From assembly GCF_005877005.1 (NCBI RefSeq), contig NZ_SSNH01000016.1, forward strand, positions 1 to 64,000: a stretch of 64,000 nucleotides of DNA. The letters are read 5' to 3'. The notes under the pieces were generated by a model that was not told where the DNA came from, searched no databases, and saw only the letters and a program-made list of their open reading frames with translations. This document shows positions 57,048 to 64,000 of the stretch, one piece after another. Position 1 is the first letter of the stretch. Each line of letters begins with the position of its first letter. The DNA is from Sinomonas susongensis. Its GTDB lineage: Bacteria > Actinomycetota > Actinomycetes > Actinomycetales > Micrococcaceae. The translations under genes were made by a program, and so were the position numbers.

Positions 57048-59098
57048 ACCGAAACCTTGCCCGGCTCGCCGTCCCGGTCGGCATCGTCGGCATTGTCCTG
57101 CTGCTCGTGGTGCCCGTCCCGGCGCCGCTGCTCGATGTGCTGATCGTGTGCAACGTACTGCTCGCACTCGTGATCCTCCTGACCAGCATGTTCGTGAAGA
57201 AGCCGCTCGACTTCTCGGTCTTCCCGTCGCTCCTCCTCGTCGCGACGCTGTTCCGGCTCGGCCTCAACGTCGCCTCCACGCGGCTCGTGCTCGGGCAGGG
57301 TTTCGCAGGCCAGGTGATCGAGGCCTTCGGCAAGGTCACGGTCGGCGGGTCCCTGATCATCGGCGCGGTCGTGTTCGTGATCCTCGTCGTCATCCAATTC
57401 GTCGTCGTGACGAAGGGCGCCGAGCGGGTGGCGGAGGTCGGGGCACGCTTCACGCTCGACGCCATGCCCGGCAAGCAGATGGCGATCGACGCGGATCTCA
57501 ATGCCGGCCTCATCACCGACGCCGTTGCGCGGCAGCGCCGAGCCGAGGTCTCCGCGGAAGCGGACTTCTACGGCGCCATGGACGGTGCCTCCAAATTCGT
57601 CAAGGGCGACGCGATCGCCGGCATCGTCATCATCATCGTCAACATGGTGGGCGGCCTCGGGGTCGGGATGCTGCAGCGCGGGCTCTCCATCACGGACGCG
57701 CTCAACACGTACAGCCTCCTCACCATGGGCGACGGCCTCGTCTCCCAGATCCCTGCGCTCCTCATGGCCGTCTCGACGGGCATGATCGTTACGCGATCGA
57801 ACGCAGAGGCGGATCTCGGACAGGCCGCCTCGACGCAGCTCTCGCAGTCCCGGACGGCCCTCCTCATCGCGGGCCTCGCCGCCGTGGTCATGGCGCTCAT
57901 GCCCGGCATGCCTCCGCTCCCGTTCCTCGGCGTGGGGGCGGGGCTCATCATCGCCTCCCGCCGGATACGGCCCTCGCAGGAGGGCGCGGCCGATGGTGCC
58001 TCCGATGCCGCCGGGGCCGCGGGTTCCGACGCCGAGCAGGACCCGACCCGACGGCTCATGGAGGAGATGCGGGTGCAGCCGCTCGAGATCCTGCTGTCCC
58101 CCGACCTCGTCGACCTCGTCGGGGGGTCGGCGGACGACCTCCTCGCGCGCGTCAAGTCGCTTCGCCACAAGGTCGCAATGGACCTCGGCATCGTGATCCC
58201 ACCGGTGCGGACGCGCGACTCCGTCGAACTCCCACCGTCGACCTACGCGATCCGGATCGCGGGCGTCGAGGCGGGCCGTGGGACCGCGCCGTCGGGCAAG
58301 CTCCTCGCCCTCGGCGATTTCCTCGACGCCCTCCCGGGGCCGGACGTCGTCGAACCGGTCTTCGGACTCGCTGGCAAATGGATCCCCGCAGAGATGCGGC
58401 ACAGCGCCGAGCTGACGGGCGCGACGGTGATCGACCGCGTGAGCGTGCTCATCACGCACCTGTCCTCGATCGTGATGGCCAACGCGGCACGCCTGCTCTC
58501 GCGTGAGGACGTCAGGGTCCTCACCGAGGGCGTCAAGGCCGTGAGCCCGGCCGCCGTCGAGGAGCTCACGCCCGGGCTGCTCTCCCTCGCCGAGATCCAC
58601 CGCGTGCTCCAAGGCCTCCTCGCCGAGCAGGTGCCGATCAACGACCTCACACGGATCTATGAGGCCCTCACCCTCCGTGCCAAGGCGTCCACCGATCCCG
58701 AGGGGCTCATCGAGTCCGCACGACTCGCGATCGGGCCGGCTCTCGTGCGGCGGCTCGTGGATGCGGATCGGCTCACGGTCATCACGATCGAACCGGTGCT
58801 CGAGCAGAGCCTCGTGCAGGACCTGCGGCCGGCCGAGGGCGGGACGCAGCTCGTCATGGAGCAGGCGAAGCTCGATGCGATCACGGCCTCCCTCAGCTCC
58901 GCGGTCGCCGCGGCGGAGTCGGCGGGGAAGAGCCCGGCCCTCGTGTGCGCCCCCATGCTGCGCCCCGCCCTGCGCAAGCTGATCCCCCTGCCGCCCTCGG
59001 GGGTTCCCGTGCTCTCGTACGCCGAGGTGACCTCCACGCCGGTCAACATCGAGACGATCGGAGTGGTTCGCCTTGGCGCCGCAACAGTTTCTGCTTAG
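57044..59098 (+). CDS. flhA: Flagellar export gate protein FlhA
   Basis: 684 residues from GTG 57044 (AAGGA upstream). Eight membrane helices in the first half, with the FHIPEP-family hallmark LLVATLFRLGLNVASTRLVL and LDAMPGKQMAIDADLNAGLI, GDAIAGIVIIIVNMVGG. A linker rich in Gly/Ala/Asp (about 325-345) leads to the cytoplasmic domain ending VPVLSYAEVTSTPVNIETIG. It is the docking site of export chaperones. It overlaps the flhF-like gene by 26 bp. Confidence 0.96.
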   Translation: MNRNLARLAVPVGIVGIVLLLVVPVPAPLLDVLIVCNVLLALVILLTSMFVKKPLDFSVFPSLLLVATLFRLGLNVASTRLVLGQGFAGQVIEAFGKVTVGGSLIIGAVVFVILVVIQFVVVTKGAERVAEVGARFTLDAMPGKQMAIDADLNAGLITDAVARQRRAEVSAEADFYGAMDGASKFVKGDAIAGIVIIIVNMVGGLGVGMLQRGLSITDALNTYSLLTMGDGLVSQIPALLMAVSTGMIVTRSNAEADLGQAASTQLSQSRTALLIAGLAAVVMALMPGMPPLPFLGVGAGLIIASRRIRPSQEGAADGASDAAGAAGSDAEQDPTRRLMEEMRVQPLEILLSPDLVDLVGGSADDLLARVKSLRHKVAMDLGIVIPPVRTRDSVELPPSTYAIRIAGVEAGRGTAPSGKLLALGDFLDALPGPDVVEPVFGLAGKWIPAEMRHSAELTGATVIDRVSVLITHLSSIVMANAARLLSREDVRVLTEGVKAVSPAAVEELTPGLLSLAEIHRVLQGLLAEQVPINDLTRIYEALTLRAKASTDPEGLIESARLAIGPALVRRLVDADRLTVITIEPVLEQSLVQDLRPAEGGTQLVMEQAKLDAITASLSSAVAAAESAGKSPALVCAPMLRPALRKLIPLPPSGVPVLSYAEVTSTPVNIETIGVVRLGAATVSA

Positions 59099-59993
59099 GG
59101 GCCCGAGCCTCGAGGACATCACCCGGCAGGCCGCGGAGCTCTACGGATCCGACGCCCGGATCGTGAGCGCCGACAGGGTGCTGGATTCTGGCCTCGGGGG
59201 ATTGCTAGGCCGGCGCCACATCGAGGCGACGGTGGTGCTCCCGGACCCCGTCGTGCGGCTCCTGCCCGCGGTGGAACCCGACATTCCGCACGCCCTGGGT
59301 GCCAGGGCAGGCATCGCGGCCCTCCTCGACGACGCCGACACCGCCGAGGACCGGCTGCGCACGAGCGCGTTCCCCGCCGCAGCTTCCCCTGCACCCGCCG
59401 TCTCGACCGAAGCCGAAGACTTCGACGCCCTCCTCGAGCGGTTGCGCGGCGAAATGGAGGCACCCGCGGAACGCGTGCCGGTGCTGCTCGGTGGCGCGGG
59501 GGACCTGGTGCTCGTCATCGGACCCGGGGAGACCCCGTTCTCGGTGGTGCGATCGATGGCCGCTCGCGAGCCTGGGGCGTATTCGCCCGTGAGCGCGGGG
59601 GAGACGCCCGCGGGGGAGCCGCCCGCGGGGGAGCGGCTCGAGGAGGATTGGCCTCATCTCGAGGACGTCCGGGACGCGACGGCGGCCCGCGCCCAAGGCG
59701 TCGAGTCCTCCACGGCAGTGCTCGCGGCCCTCCGTCTGCGGGCATTCGACCGGCTCGGGTCCCAGCTCGGGCGCGCCGCGGCGCTCAGGCCGGACCAGGT
59801 GTGGCTCGCCGTGGACGCCCGGCACAAGCCGGACGAGACGGCAGAATGGGTGGAGGCAGCGAGGTCGCGCTTCTCGGTGACCGCGCTCGCCGTCGTCGGC
59901 GCACTCGAAACCCTTTCGCCGCAGACCGTCAACAGTCTCGGAATCCCCGTAGGCTGGGTGGACAGTTCGCCCGCACCACGGACGGTGCTCTGA
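59073..59993 (+). CDS. Degenerate FlhF-like protein without a GTPase P-loop
   Basis: 306 residues from TTG 59073. The N-terminal B-like region LEDITRQAAELYGSDARIVSADRVL-type (in part: DITRQAAELYGSDARIVS) and GLLGRRHIEATVVLPD match FlhF. The NG domain is eroded: where FlhF has GxxGxGKTT this protein has VLVIGPGETPFSVV, lacking Lys-Thr. The DTAGR and TKxD motifs are absent too, though QVWLAVDARHKPDE and LGIPVGWVDSS keep the fold's outline. So GTP binding is unlikely. A PAGE/PPAGE repeat lies at about 170-190. FlhF normally sets the flagellar site. It sits between flhA and csrA. Confidence 0.7.
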   Translation: MAPQQFLLRGPSLEDITRQAAELYGSDARIVSADRVLDSGLGGLLGRRHIEATVVLPDPVVRLLPAVEPDIPHALGARAGIAALLDDADTAEDRLRTSAFPAAASPAPAVSTEAEDFDALLERLRGEMEAPAERVPVLLGGAGDLVLVIGPGETPFSVVRSMAAREPGAYSPVSAGETPAGEPPAGERLEEDWPHLEDVRDATAARAQGVESSTAVLAALRLRAFDRLGSQLGRAAALRPDQVWLAVDARHKPDETAEWVEAARSRFSVTALAVVGALETLSPQTVNSLGIPVGWVDSSPAPRTVL

Positions 59994-60014
59994 AGGTTCC
60001 ACGGAAGGAAGGCC

Positions 60015-60251
60015 ATGCTCGTACTCACCCGGAAGCCCGGCGAGAAGATCATGATCGGCGACGAGATCGTCATCACGTTCCTCGAGAGCCGTGGAAGCGA
60101 AGGCATCCGCATCGGCATCGATGCGCCGAGGCACCTCGCCATCAAGCGCGAGGAGATCTTCGAAGCGGTGGCTGACGCGAACCGGGAGGCCGCCCACGCG
60201 CCGTCGGACGCCGAGGCGATCCTCAAGGGGCTCCTCGGCGGGGAGGGGTAG
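60015..60251 (+). CDS. csrA: Translational regulator CsrA
   Basis: 78 residues. MLVLTRKPGEKIMIGDEIVI at the start, GIRIGIDAPRHLAIKREEIFE at about 32-52, with the RNA-binding Leu/Thr/Arg of strand 1 and Arg of KREE. CsrA binds GGA motifs in mRNA leaders and blocks ribosomes. With fliW in the window and a GGA hairpin in the fliC leader, flagellin mRNA is the probable main target. AAGGAAGG precedes the start. The tail is about 15 residues longer than in E. coli. Confidence 0.95.
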   Translation: MLVLTRKPGEKIMIGDEIVITFLESRGSEGIRIGIDAPRHLAIKREEIFEAVADANREAAHAPSDAEAILKGLLGGEG

Positions 60252-60261
60252 GGTCAGCAAT

Positions 60262-60990
60262 GTGGAACTCGCACCGCAGCTTCACCGCATCGGCAACGAC
60301 ACCATCGCCGCACACCTCGTCCTTGCCGACGACGGGATAACCCTCGTCGACACGGGCCTGCCCGGCCACTACCGCGATCTGGTGCGGGAGCTGAAGGCGC
60401 TCGGCCGCCCGCTCTCCGACATCAAGGGCGTCGTGCTCACCCACGGCGACAGCGACCACATCGGCTTCGCCGAGCGCCTGCGCAGCGAGCTGGGGATCCC
60501 GGTCTACATCGGCGCCGAGGATGTCGAGCGGGCGAAGGGCGCCAAGCCGCCGCCCACGCCGAAGGACCCGCGGAGGATCGCGCCCGTCATCCGCTTCTTC
60601 GCGTATGCGATCGCCAAGGGGGGATTCCGCACGCGGCCGCTGCAGGAGGTCACGCCGGTGCACGACGGCGACGTGCTGCCCTTGCCCGGATCGCCCAGGA
60701 TCATCGCGATGCCCGGCCACTCGCCGGGAAGCGTCGCGGTCCACATGCCAGCGGTGCGCGCGGTGTTCGTGGGCGACGAGCTCACGACTCGCCACGTGCT
60801 GACTGGCACCGAGGGCCCGCAGCCGGCGCCGTTCACCGATGACCAGGCGCGCTCGTCAGAGTCGATCGACAGGCTCGCGGGCCTGGACGTCGACTGGGTC
60901 ATCCCCGGGCATGGCGCGCCCTGGCGCGGCAGCACCTCGTTGCTCATCACCGCCTACCGGCTGGCAGAGCGCCGCCCGGCTGGGGGCTGA
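60262..60990 (+). CDS. Metallo-beta-lactamase-fold hydrolase
   Basis: 242 residues from GTG 60262. Metal site residues in VVLTHGDSDHIGF (HGDSDH, first His spaced as in this subgroup), IIAMPGHSPGSVAVH and VGDELTTRHV, with WVIPGHGAP at the end. Several His/Asp ligands of the fold are thus in place. General hydrolase of unknown substrate. Only 10 bp after csrA, so possibly co-transcribed, but no flagellar link is known. Confidence 0.82.
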   Translation: MELAPQLHRIGNDTIAAHLVLADDGITLVDTGLPGHYRDLVRELKALGRPLSDIKGVVLTHGDSDHIGFAERLRSELGIPVYIGAEDVERAKGAKPPPTPKDPRRIAPVIRFFAYAIAKGGFRTRPLQEVTPVHDGDVLPLPGSPRIIAMPGHSPGSVAVHMPAVRAVFVGDELTTRHVLTGTEGPQPAPFTDDQARSSESIDRLAGLDVDWVIPGHGAPWRGSTSLLITAYRLAERRPAGG

Positions 60991-61058
60991 GGAGCCTCCG
61001 GGCCGAGAAGGCTGCGGACGGATCCTGGGGGCCGACGAGCCGCAAGATCCTCGGTCTG

Positions 61059-61481
61059 CTACTTCTTCCGGCTCTCGGCGGTCTTCCGGTCGTTGGCCTT
61101 CTGCAGTGCGTCGACCAATTCGTCCTTCGACATGGTCGAGCGGTGGGGGACGTCGAGCTTCTGGGCGAGCTCGTAGAGGTGCTTCTTCGACGCGTTCGCG
61201 TCGACGCCTCCGGCCGTGGGACGAGAGGTGTCCTTCCCGCCCTCAGCCTGCCTGTCGGAGGGGCCCTTGCCCTCCTTGGGCTCCCAATGGTCGCCGACCT
61301 TCTCGTGCGTGTGCTTGAGGGCCGAATAAGCGACCTGGTGGGCGCGCCGCTCGTCGTTGTAGGTCTCCTCGGCCGAGTCGTGGGCCTTGGCGAAGGTCTC
61401 CTGCGCCTTCCGGTCCGATCGCTGGAGTGTGGACGGCAGTTCGTCCTTCTTGGCGTGACCGCTCTTGTCTGCCTTGGGCAT
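61059..61481 (-). CDS. ChaB-like protein with Rho N-terminal-type (SAP-like) end
   Basis: 140 residues from ATG 61481 (GGAGGAAGC upstream). N-terminal part ELPSTLQRSDRKAQETFAKAHDSAEETY and HQVAYSALKHTHEKVGDHW (in part: DELPSTLQRSDRKAQETF) is the ChaB domain. The end SKKHLYELAQKLDVPHRSTMSKDELVDALQKAN (in part: HLYELAQKLDVPHRSTMSK) is a Rho_N-like helical motif. Lys-rich and probably nucleic-acid binding. Such proteins are common in actinobacteria and have no settled function. Confidence 0.85.
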   Translation of the reverse strand: MPKADKSGHAKKDELPSTLQRSDRKAQETFAKAHDSAEETYNDERRAHQVAYSALKHTHEKVGDHWEPKEGKGPSDRQAEGGKDTSRPTAGGVDANASKKHLYELAQKLDVPHRSTMSKDELVDALQKANDRKTAESRKK

Positions 61482-61642
61482 GCTTCCTCCGATCAGGGAA
61501 CCTGTTCCGGGCGTGCCATTCCACGCTATGCCTGCAGCGTGTCCGGCACAACTGCCCGTGTTTGCTCCAAGTTGTCGCGGAGTTTCCGTTCTGGACACCT
61601 CTCTTGACTCTATTTGTCACGACTGCGACACGCCCAAACAAA

Positions 61643-61688
61643 AAGACATGTCCAAATACCAGTTTTACGTGCACAATGGACATGTCCA
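61643..61688. promoter_or_regulatory. Two TGGACATGTCCA-type sites before fliA
   Basis: AAGACATGTCCA at 61643-61654 and the perfect 12-bp palindrome TGGACATGTCCA at 61677-61688, with centres 34 bp apart (about three helical turns). TTTGTCACGACT (61613-61624) just upstream also recurs, with one change, beside the site before the ImmA operon. The start of fliA is 76 bp further on. Confidence 0.65.
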
Positions 61689-61763
61689 ATGAGGTCCCAT
61701 GGCTGGGGGAGCCGGGTCTCGCGCTTGGGCTCCGTGGAAGACAAACGTCTCGCAGGGGTGTAG

Positions 61764-62570
61764 GTGAAGATCGAAGAACGCAATCGCTTGGTGCTGGAGC
61801 ATCTCCCGCTCGTGGGCTACCTGGTCTCCGACCTGTGTGCGCGAGCGACCCACCTCTCGCGTGAGGACATGGCCTCCGCCGGGGCGCTCGGTCTCGTGCT
61901 CGCGGCCGAATCGTTCGACTCGAGCATGGGCGTTCCCTTCGGGGCCTTCGCCCGGCGTCGGATCACGGGCGCGCTCATGGACGAGCTCCGGTCCCTCGAC
62001 TGGGCCGGGAGGGGGGCCCGCAAGCGCATGAAGGCAGTGAGTGCTGTCACCGAGACGCTCACAGCCAGCCTCGGCCGGAAGCCGACGAACGACGAGATCG
62101 CTGCGGCCCTCGGGGTGACCCGCGAAGCCGTCGACGAAGCCGCTGCCGATGCCGCCCGCACCGTGAACGCCCTCGACGAGAGCGTCGCGGACACGCTCGT
62201 AGCGGATGCGGTGGCACCCGAGGAGGCGACGCTCGCCGGGGAGCGGACACGCTACCTCCGCGCAGCCGTCGAGGCGCTGCCCGAACGGCTTCGCCTCGTG
62301 GTGACCGCGATCTACCTCGAAGGCAGCTCCGTCAAGGAGGTCGCCGAGAGGTTCGGCATCAGCTCGTCTGCCGTGTCACAGCAGCGAAGCGAAGCCATCC
62401 GTCTCCTGCGCGAAGGCCTCGACGTGCACTATCCGGACAGGCCCGACGTCGCGCCCGCCGTCGAATCCCGCGCCATGTCCCCGCGCCGCGCGGCCTACCT
62501 CGAAAGCTTCGCCGAGGCGGTCCGCAGCGTTGGACCCGAACGTCAGCTGGCCTCGCCGGCCGCGTCGTAG
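61764..62570 (+). CDS. fliA: Flagellar sigma factor (FliA/WhiG/SigD family)
   Basis: 268 residues from GTG 61764 (AGGGG upstream). Region 2 includes RNRLVLEHLPLVGYLVSDL, MASAGALGLVLAAESFDSS and FGAFARRRITGALMDELRSLDW, the FliA/WhiG hallmark (in part: RRITGALMDELRSLDW). Region 3 LGRKPTNDEIAAALGVTREAV. Region 4 YLEGSSVKEVAERFGISSSAVSQQRSEAIR (in part: EVAERFGISSSAVSQQR). It should read the five GCCGATA-type promoters of this window. No FlgM anti-sigma gene is visible. Its own promoter region has palindromic sites shared with other regulators rather than a FliA promoter. Confidence 0.93.
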   Translation: MKIEERNRLVLEHLPLVGYLVSDLCARATHLSREDMASAGALGLVLAAESFDSSMGVPFGAFARRRITGALMDELRSLDWAGRGARKRMKAVSAVTETLTASLGRKPTNDEIAAALGVTREAVDEAAADAARTVNALDESVADTLVADAVAPEEATLAGERTRYLRAAVEALPERLRLVVTAIYLEGSSVKEVAERFGISSSAVSQQRSEAIRLLREGLDVHYPDRPDVAPAVESRAMSPRRAAYLESFAEAVRSVGPERQLASPAAS

Positions 62571-62695
62571 CGTCGCCAGCCGGCCGCCAGCGGTCGTCCG
62601 GGCTTGCCGAACGGGGCTTCTGCCGCCGATCACCCCGCGTGCCGGTGCACCGCAATACACTGCACCCTAAGACTCAGCGTTGAGGGAGGCCCAAG

Positions 62696-63913
62696 GTGGA
62701 CGTCGGCGTCGCACGCGAACGCATTCCGGGGGAGAAGCGCGTCGCGGTGACCCCGGACTCGGCACGGCAGCTCGTGGGGCTCGGGCTCGGCGTCCAGGTC
62801 GAAGGGGGAGCGGGCACGGCCGCCGGCTACCCCGACGGCGCCTATGCCGCAGCGGGCGCCCGCATCGTCCAGTCCCTCGACGCCGCGACGGTCGACGTCC
62901 TCGCGCACGTCCGCCCGCTCGGGCCGGAAACCGCAGCCCGCCTCAAGCCGGGGACGATCACCGTGGGCCTTGCCTCGCCGTCGACCGAGCTCCCCACGGT
63001 CCGGGCGCTCGCCGACGGTCGGATCACCTCCTTCGCGCTCGAACTCGTGCCGCGGATCTCACGCGCGCAGTCGATGGACGCGCTCACGTCGCAGGCGCTC
63101 GTGACGGGGTACCGCTGCGTGCTCGAAGCGGCGATCCGGCTCCCGCGCTTCTTCCCGCTGTACATGACGGCCGCAGGGACGGTCCCGCCGGCCCGCGTCC
63201 TCGTCCTCGGTGCGGGCGTCGCAGGGCTTCAGGCCATCGGTACGGCAAAGCGCCTCGGCGCCCGCGTCTCGGCGAACGACATCCGCCCCGCTTCGGCCGA
63301 CGAGGTCGCCTCCATGGGCGGCACCTTCATCCGGCTTGACCTCGACTCTCCCGAGGCAACGGCGGGGGCTGGCGGCTACGCCAGAGAGCTCACCGCAGAC
63401 CGCGGCGCGCTCCAGCGGCAGCTGCTGGCGCCCCACGTGGCCGAAGCCGACGTGCTCATCACCACTGCCGCAGTCCCTGGCCGGGCTGCGCCGCTCCTCG
63501 TGAGCCGGGACATGGTGGCCGCCATGCGGCCGGGATCGGTGGTCGTCGACATGGCGGCGGAGTCGGGAGGCAACGTCGAGGGATCGGTTGCGGGCGAGAA
63601 CGTCGTCGTGCCGACCGCCGACGGCGCAGGCGAGGTCACGGTTGTCGGCCTCAAGGACGCCGCCTCCGCGATGGCGTCCGATGCCTCGCGCCTCTACGCC
63701 AAGAACGTCGCCAACTTCATTGCGCTCCTCACCTCGGACGGCGAGGTCGCCCCGGACTTCGACGATGAGGTCGTGGCCGGCGCCTGCCTCACGTACGACG
63801 GCGGCGTGCTGCACGAGCCCACGGCGCAGGCCCTCGCAGTGCTCGCCTCGGCGACGGAGCCCTGGGGCGAGGCCTCTGACCAGGGCGAGCAGATCGAGGG
63901 AGGGGCAGGCTGA
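62696..63913 (+). CDS. pntAA: NAD(P) transhydrogenase, alpha subunit part 1
   Basis: 405 residues from GTG 62696 (GGGAGG upstream). N-terminal alanine dehydrogenase/PNT motif VGVARERIPGEKRVAVTPDS and, after residue 160, the NAD-binding PARVLVLGAGVAGLQAIGTAKRLGARVSAND (in part: VLVLGAGVAGLQAIGTAKRL). GSVVVDMAAESGGN follows. It couples hydride transfer between NADH and NADP to proton flow as part of a three-gene membrane enzyme. It overlaps the next gene by one base. Confidence 0.94.
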   Translation: MDVGVARERIPGEKRVAVTPDSARQLVGLGLGVQVEGGAGTAAGYPDGAYAAAGARIVQSLDAATVDVLAHVRPLGPETAARLKPGTITVGLASPSTELPTVRALADGRITSFALELVPRISRAQSMDALTSQALVTGYRCVLEAAIRLPRFFPLYMTAAGTVPPARVLVLGAGVAGLQAIGTAKRLGARVSANDIRPASADEVASMGGTFIRLDLDSPEATAGAGGYARELTADRGALQRQLLAPHVAEADVLITTAAVPGRAAPLLVSRDMVAAMRPGSVVVDMAAESGGNVEGSVAGENVVVPTADGAGEVTVVGLKDAASAMASDASRLYAKNVANFIALLTSDGEVAPDFDDEVVAGACLTYDGGVLHEPTAQALAVLASATEPWGEASDQGEQIEGGAG

Positions 63914-64000
63914 TGGGCGGAGTTGAGCTTCTGACGATCACCGTTCTGGCGGTGTTCGTGGGCTTCGAGGTGGTCTCGAAGGTCTCGAGCATCCTGCACA
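63913..64000 (+). CDS. pntAB: NAD(P) transhydrogenase, alpha subunit part 2 (partial)
   Basis: ATG at 63913, overlapping the pntAA stop. The first 29 residues read MGGVELLTITVLAVFVGFEV then VSKVSSILH, matching the membrane-spanning 4-helix subunit that follows pntAA in split operons. The remainder is beyond the window edge. Confidence 0.8.
   Translation, partial: MGGVELLTITVLAVFVGFEVVSKVSSILH

Overview
This is a high-GC actinobacterial chromosome segment. Gene content and protein style suggest a motile member of the Micrococcaceae (Arthrobacter/Sinomonas-like); that placement is inference, with no database search behind it. GTG and TTG starts are common, and operons are packed with 1-26 bp overlaps. 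The left edge is the end of an rRNA operon (3' tip of 23S rRNA, 5S rRNA, hairpin terminator).

Layout: (a) 0.8-3.5 kb, housekeeping or stress genes: Asp-box repeat protein plus MoaD/ThiS-like sulfur carrier, DUF1508 protein, PhnB-like protein. (b) 3.5-5.5 kb, a leftward cassette of ImmA/IrrE-like metalloprotease, polytopic membrane protein and EspR-like XRE regulator. (c) 5.7-26.2 kb, first half of the flagellar locus: fliW-flgL-flgK-flgN leftward; fliC, fliD, fliS and then flgBC-fliEFGHIJ-cell wall hydrolase-fliK-flgD-flgE rightward. (d) 26.4-34.9 kb, an accessory block: serine recombinase, a Septu-like HNH/ATPase pair, an AlbA_2 regulator, a 30-residue membrane peptide and several gene-poor stretches. 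(e) 34.9-44.2 kb, a SigB/SigF-type sigma factor with TetR control, a DHA2 efflux pump with its TetR, an SDR/TetR pair and a short transketolase. (f) 44.3-49.1 kb, c-di-GMP genes (one with a broken EAL domain) and a processive glycosyltransferase. (g) 49.2-62.6 kb, second half of the flagellar locus: swrD-motAB, fliMNOPQR-flhBA, a degenerate FlhF, csrA, and the flagellar sigma factor. (h) pntAA and the start of pntAB at the right edge.

How it works together: five sites of the form T(T/A)AC-N14/15-GCCGAT(A/T) precede flgN, fliC, flgB, swrD and fliM, consistent with promoters for the FliA/WhiG sigma factor at 61.8 kb. The flagellin leader carries a GGA-loop hairpin plus an ACGGAGG ribosome site, which with fliW and csrA in the same window points to a FliW-CsrA-flagellin switch.

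The most unusual signal is a palindrome related to TGGACATGTCCA. It occurs before the ImmA/membrane/XRE cassette, twice before fliA, and in the divergent promoter region of the diguanylate cyclase and glycosyltransferase. I propose, as a hypothesis, that the 3.5-5.5 kb cassette is a signal-responsive regulator choosing between motility and a c-di-GMP/polysaccharide state. A second private regulon is suggested by ACAGAC-NN-GTCTGT operators before the sigma factor, its TetR neighbour and a mini-protein resembling sigma region 3.
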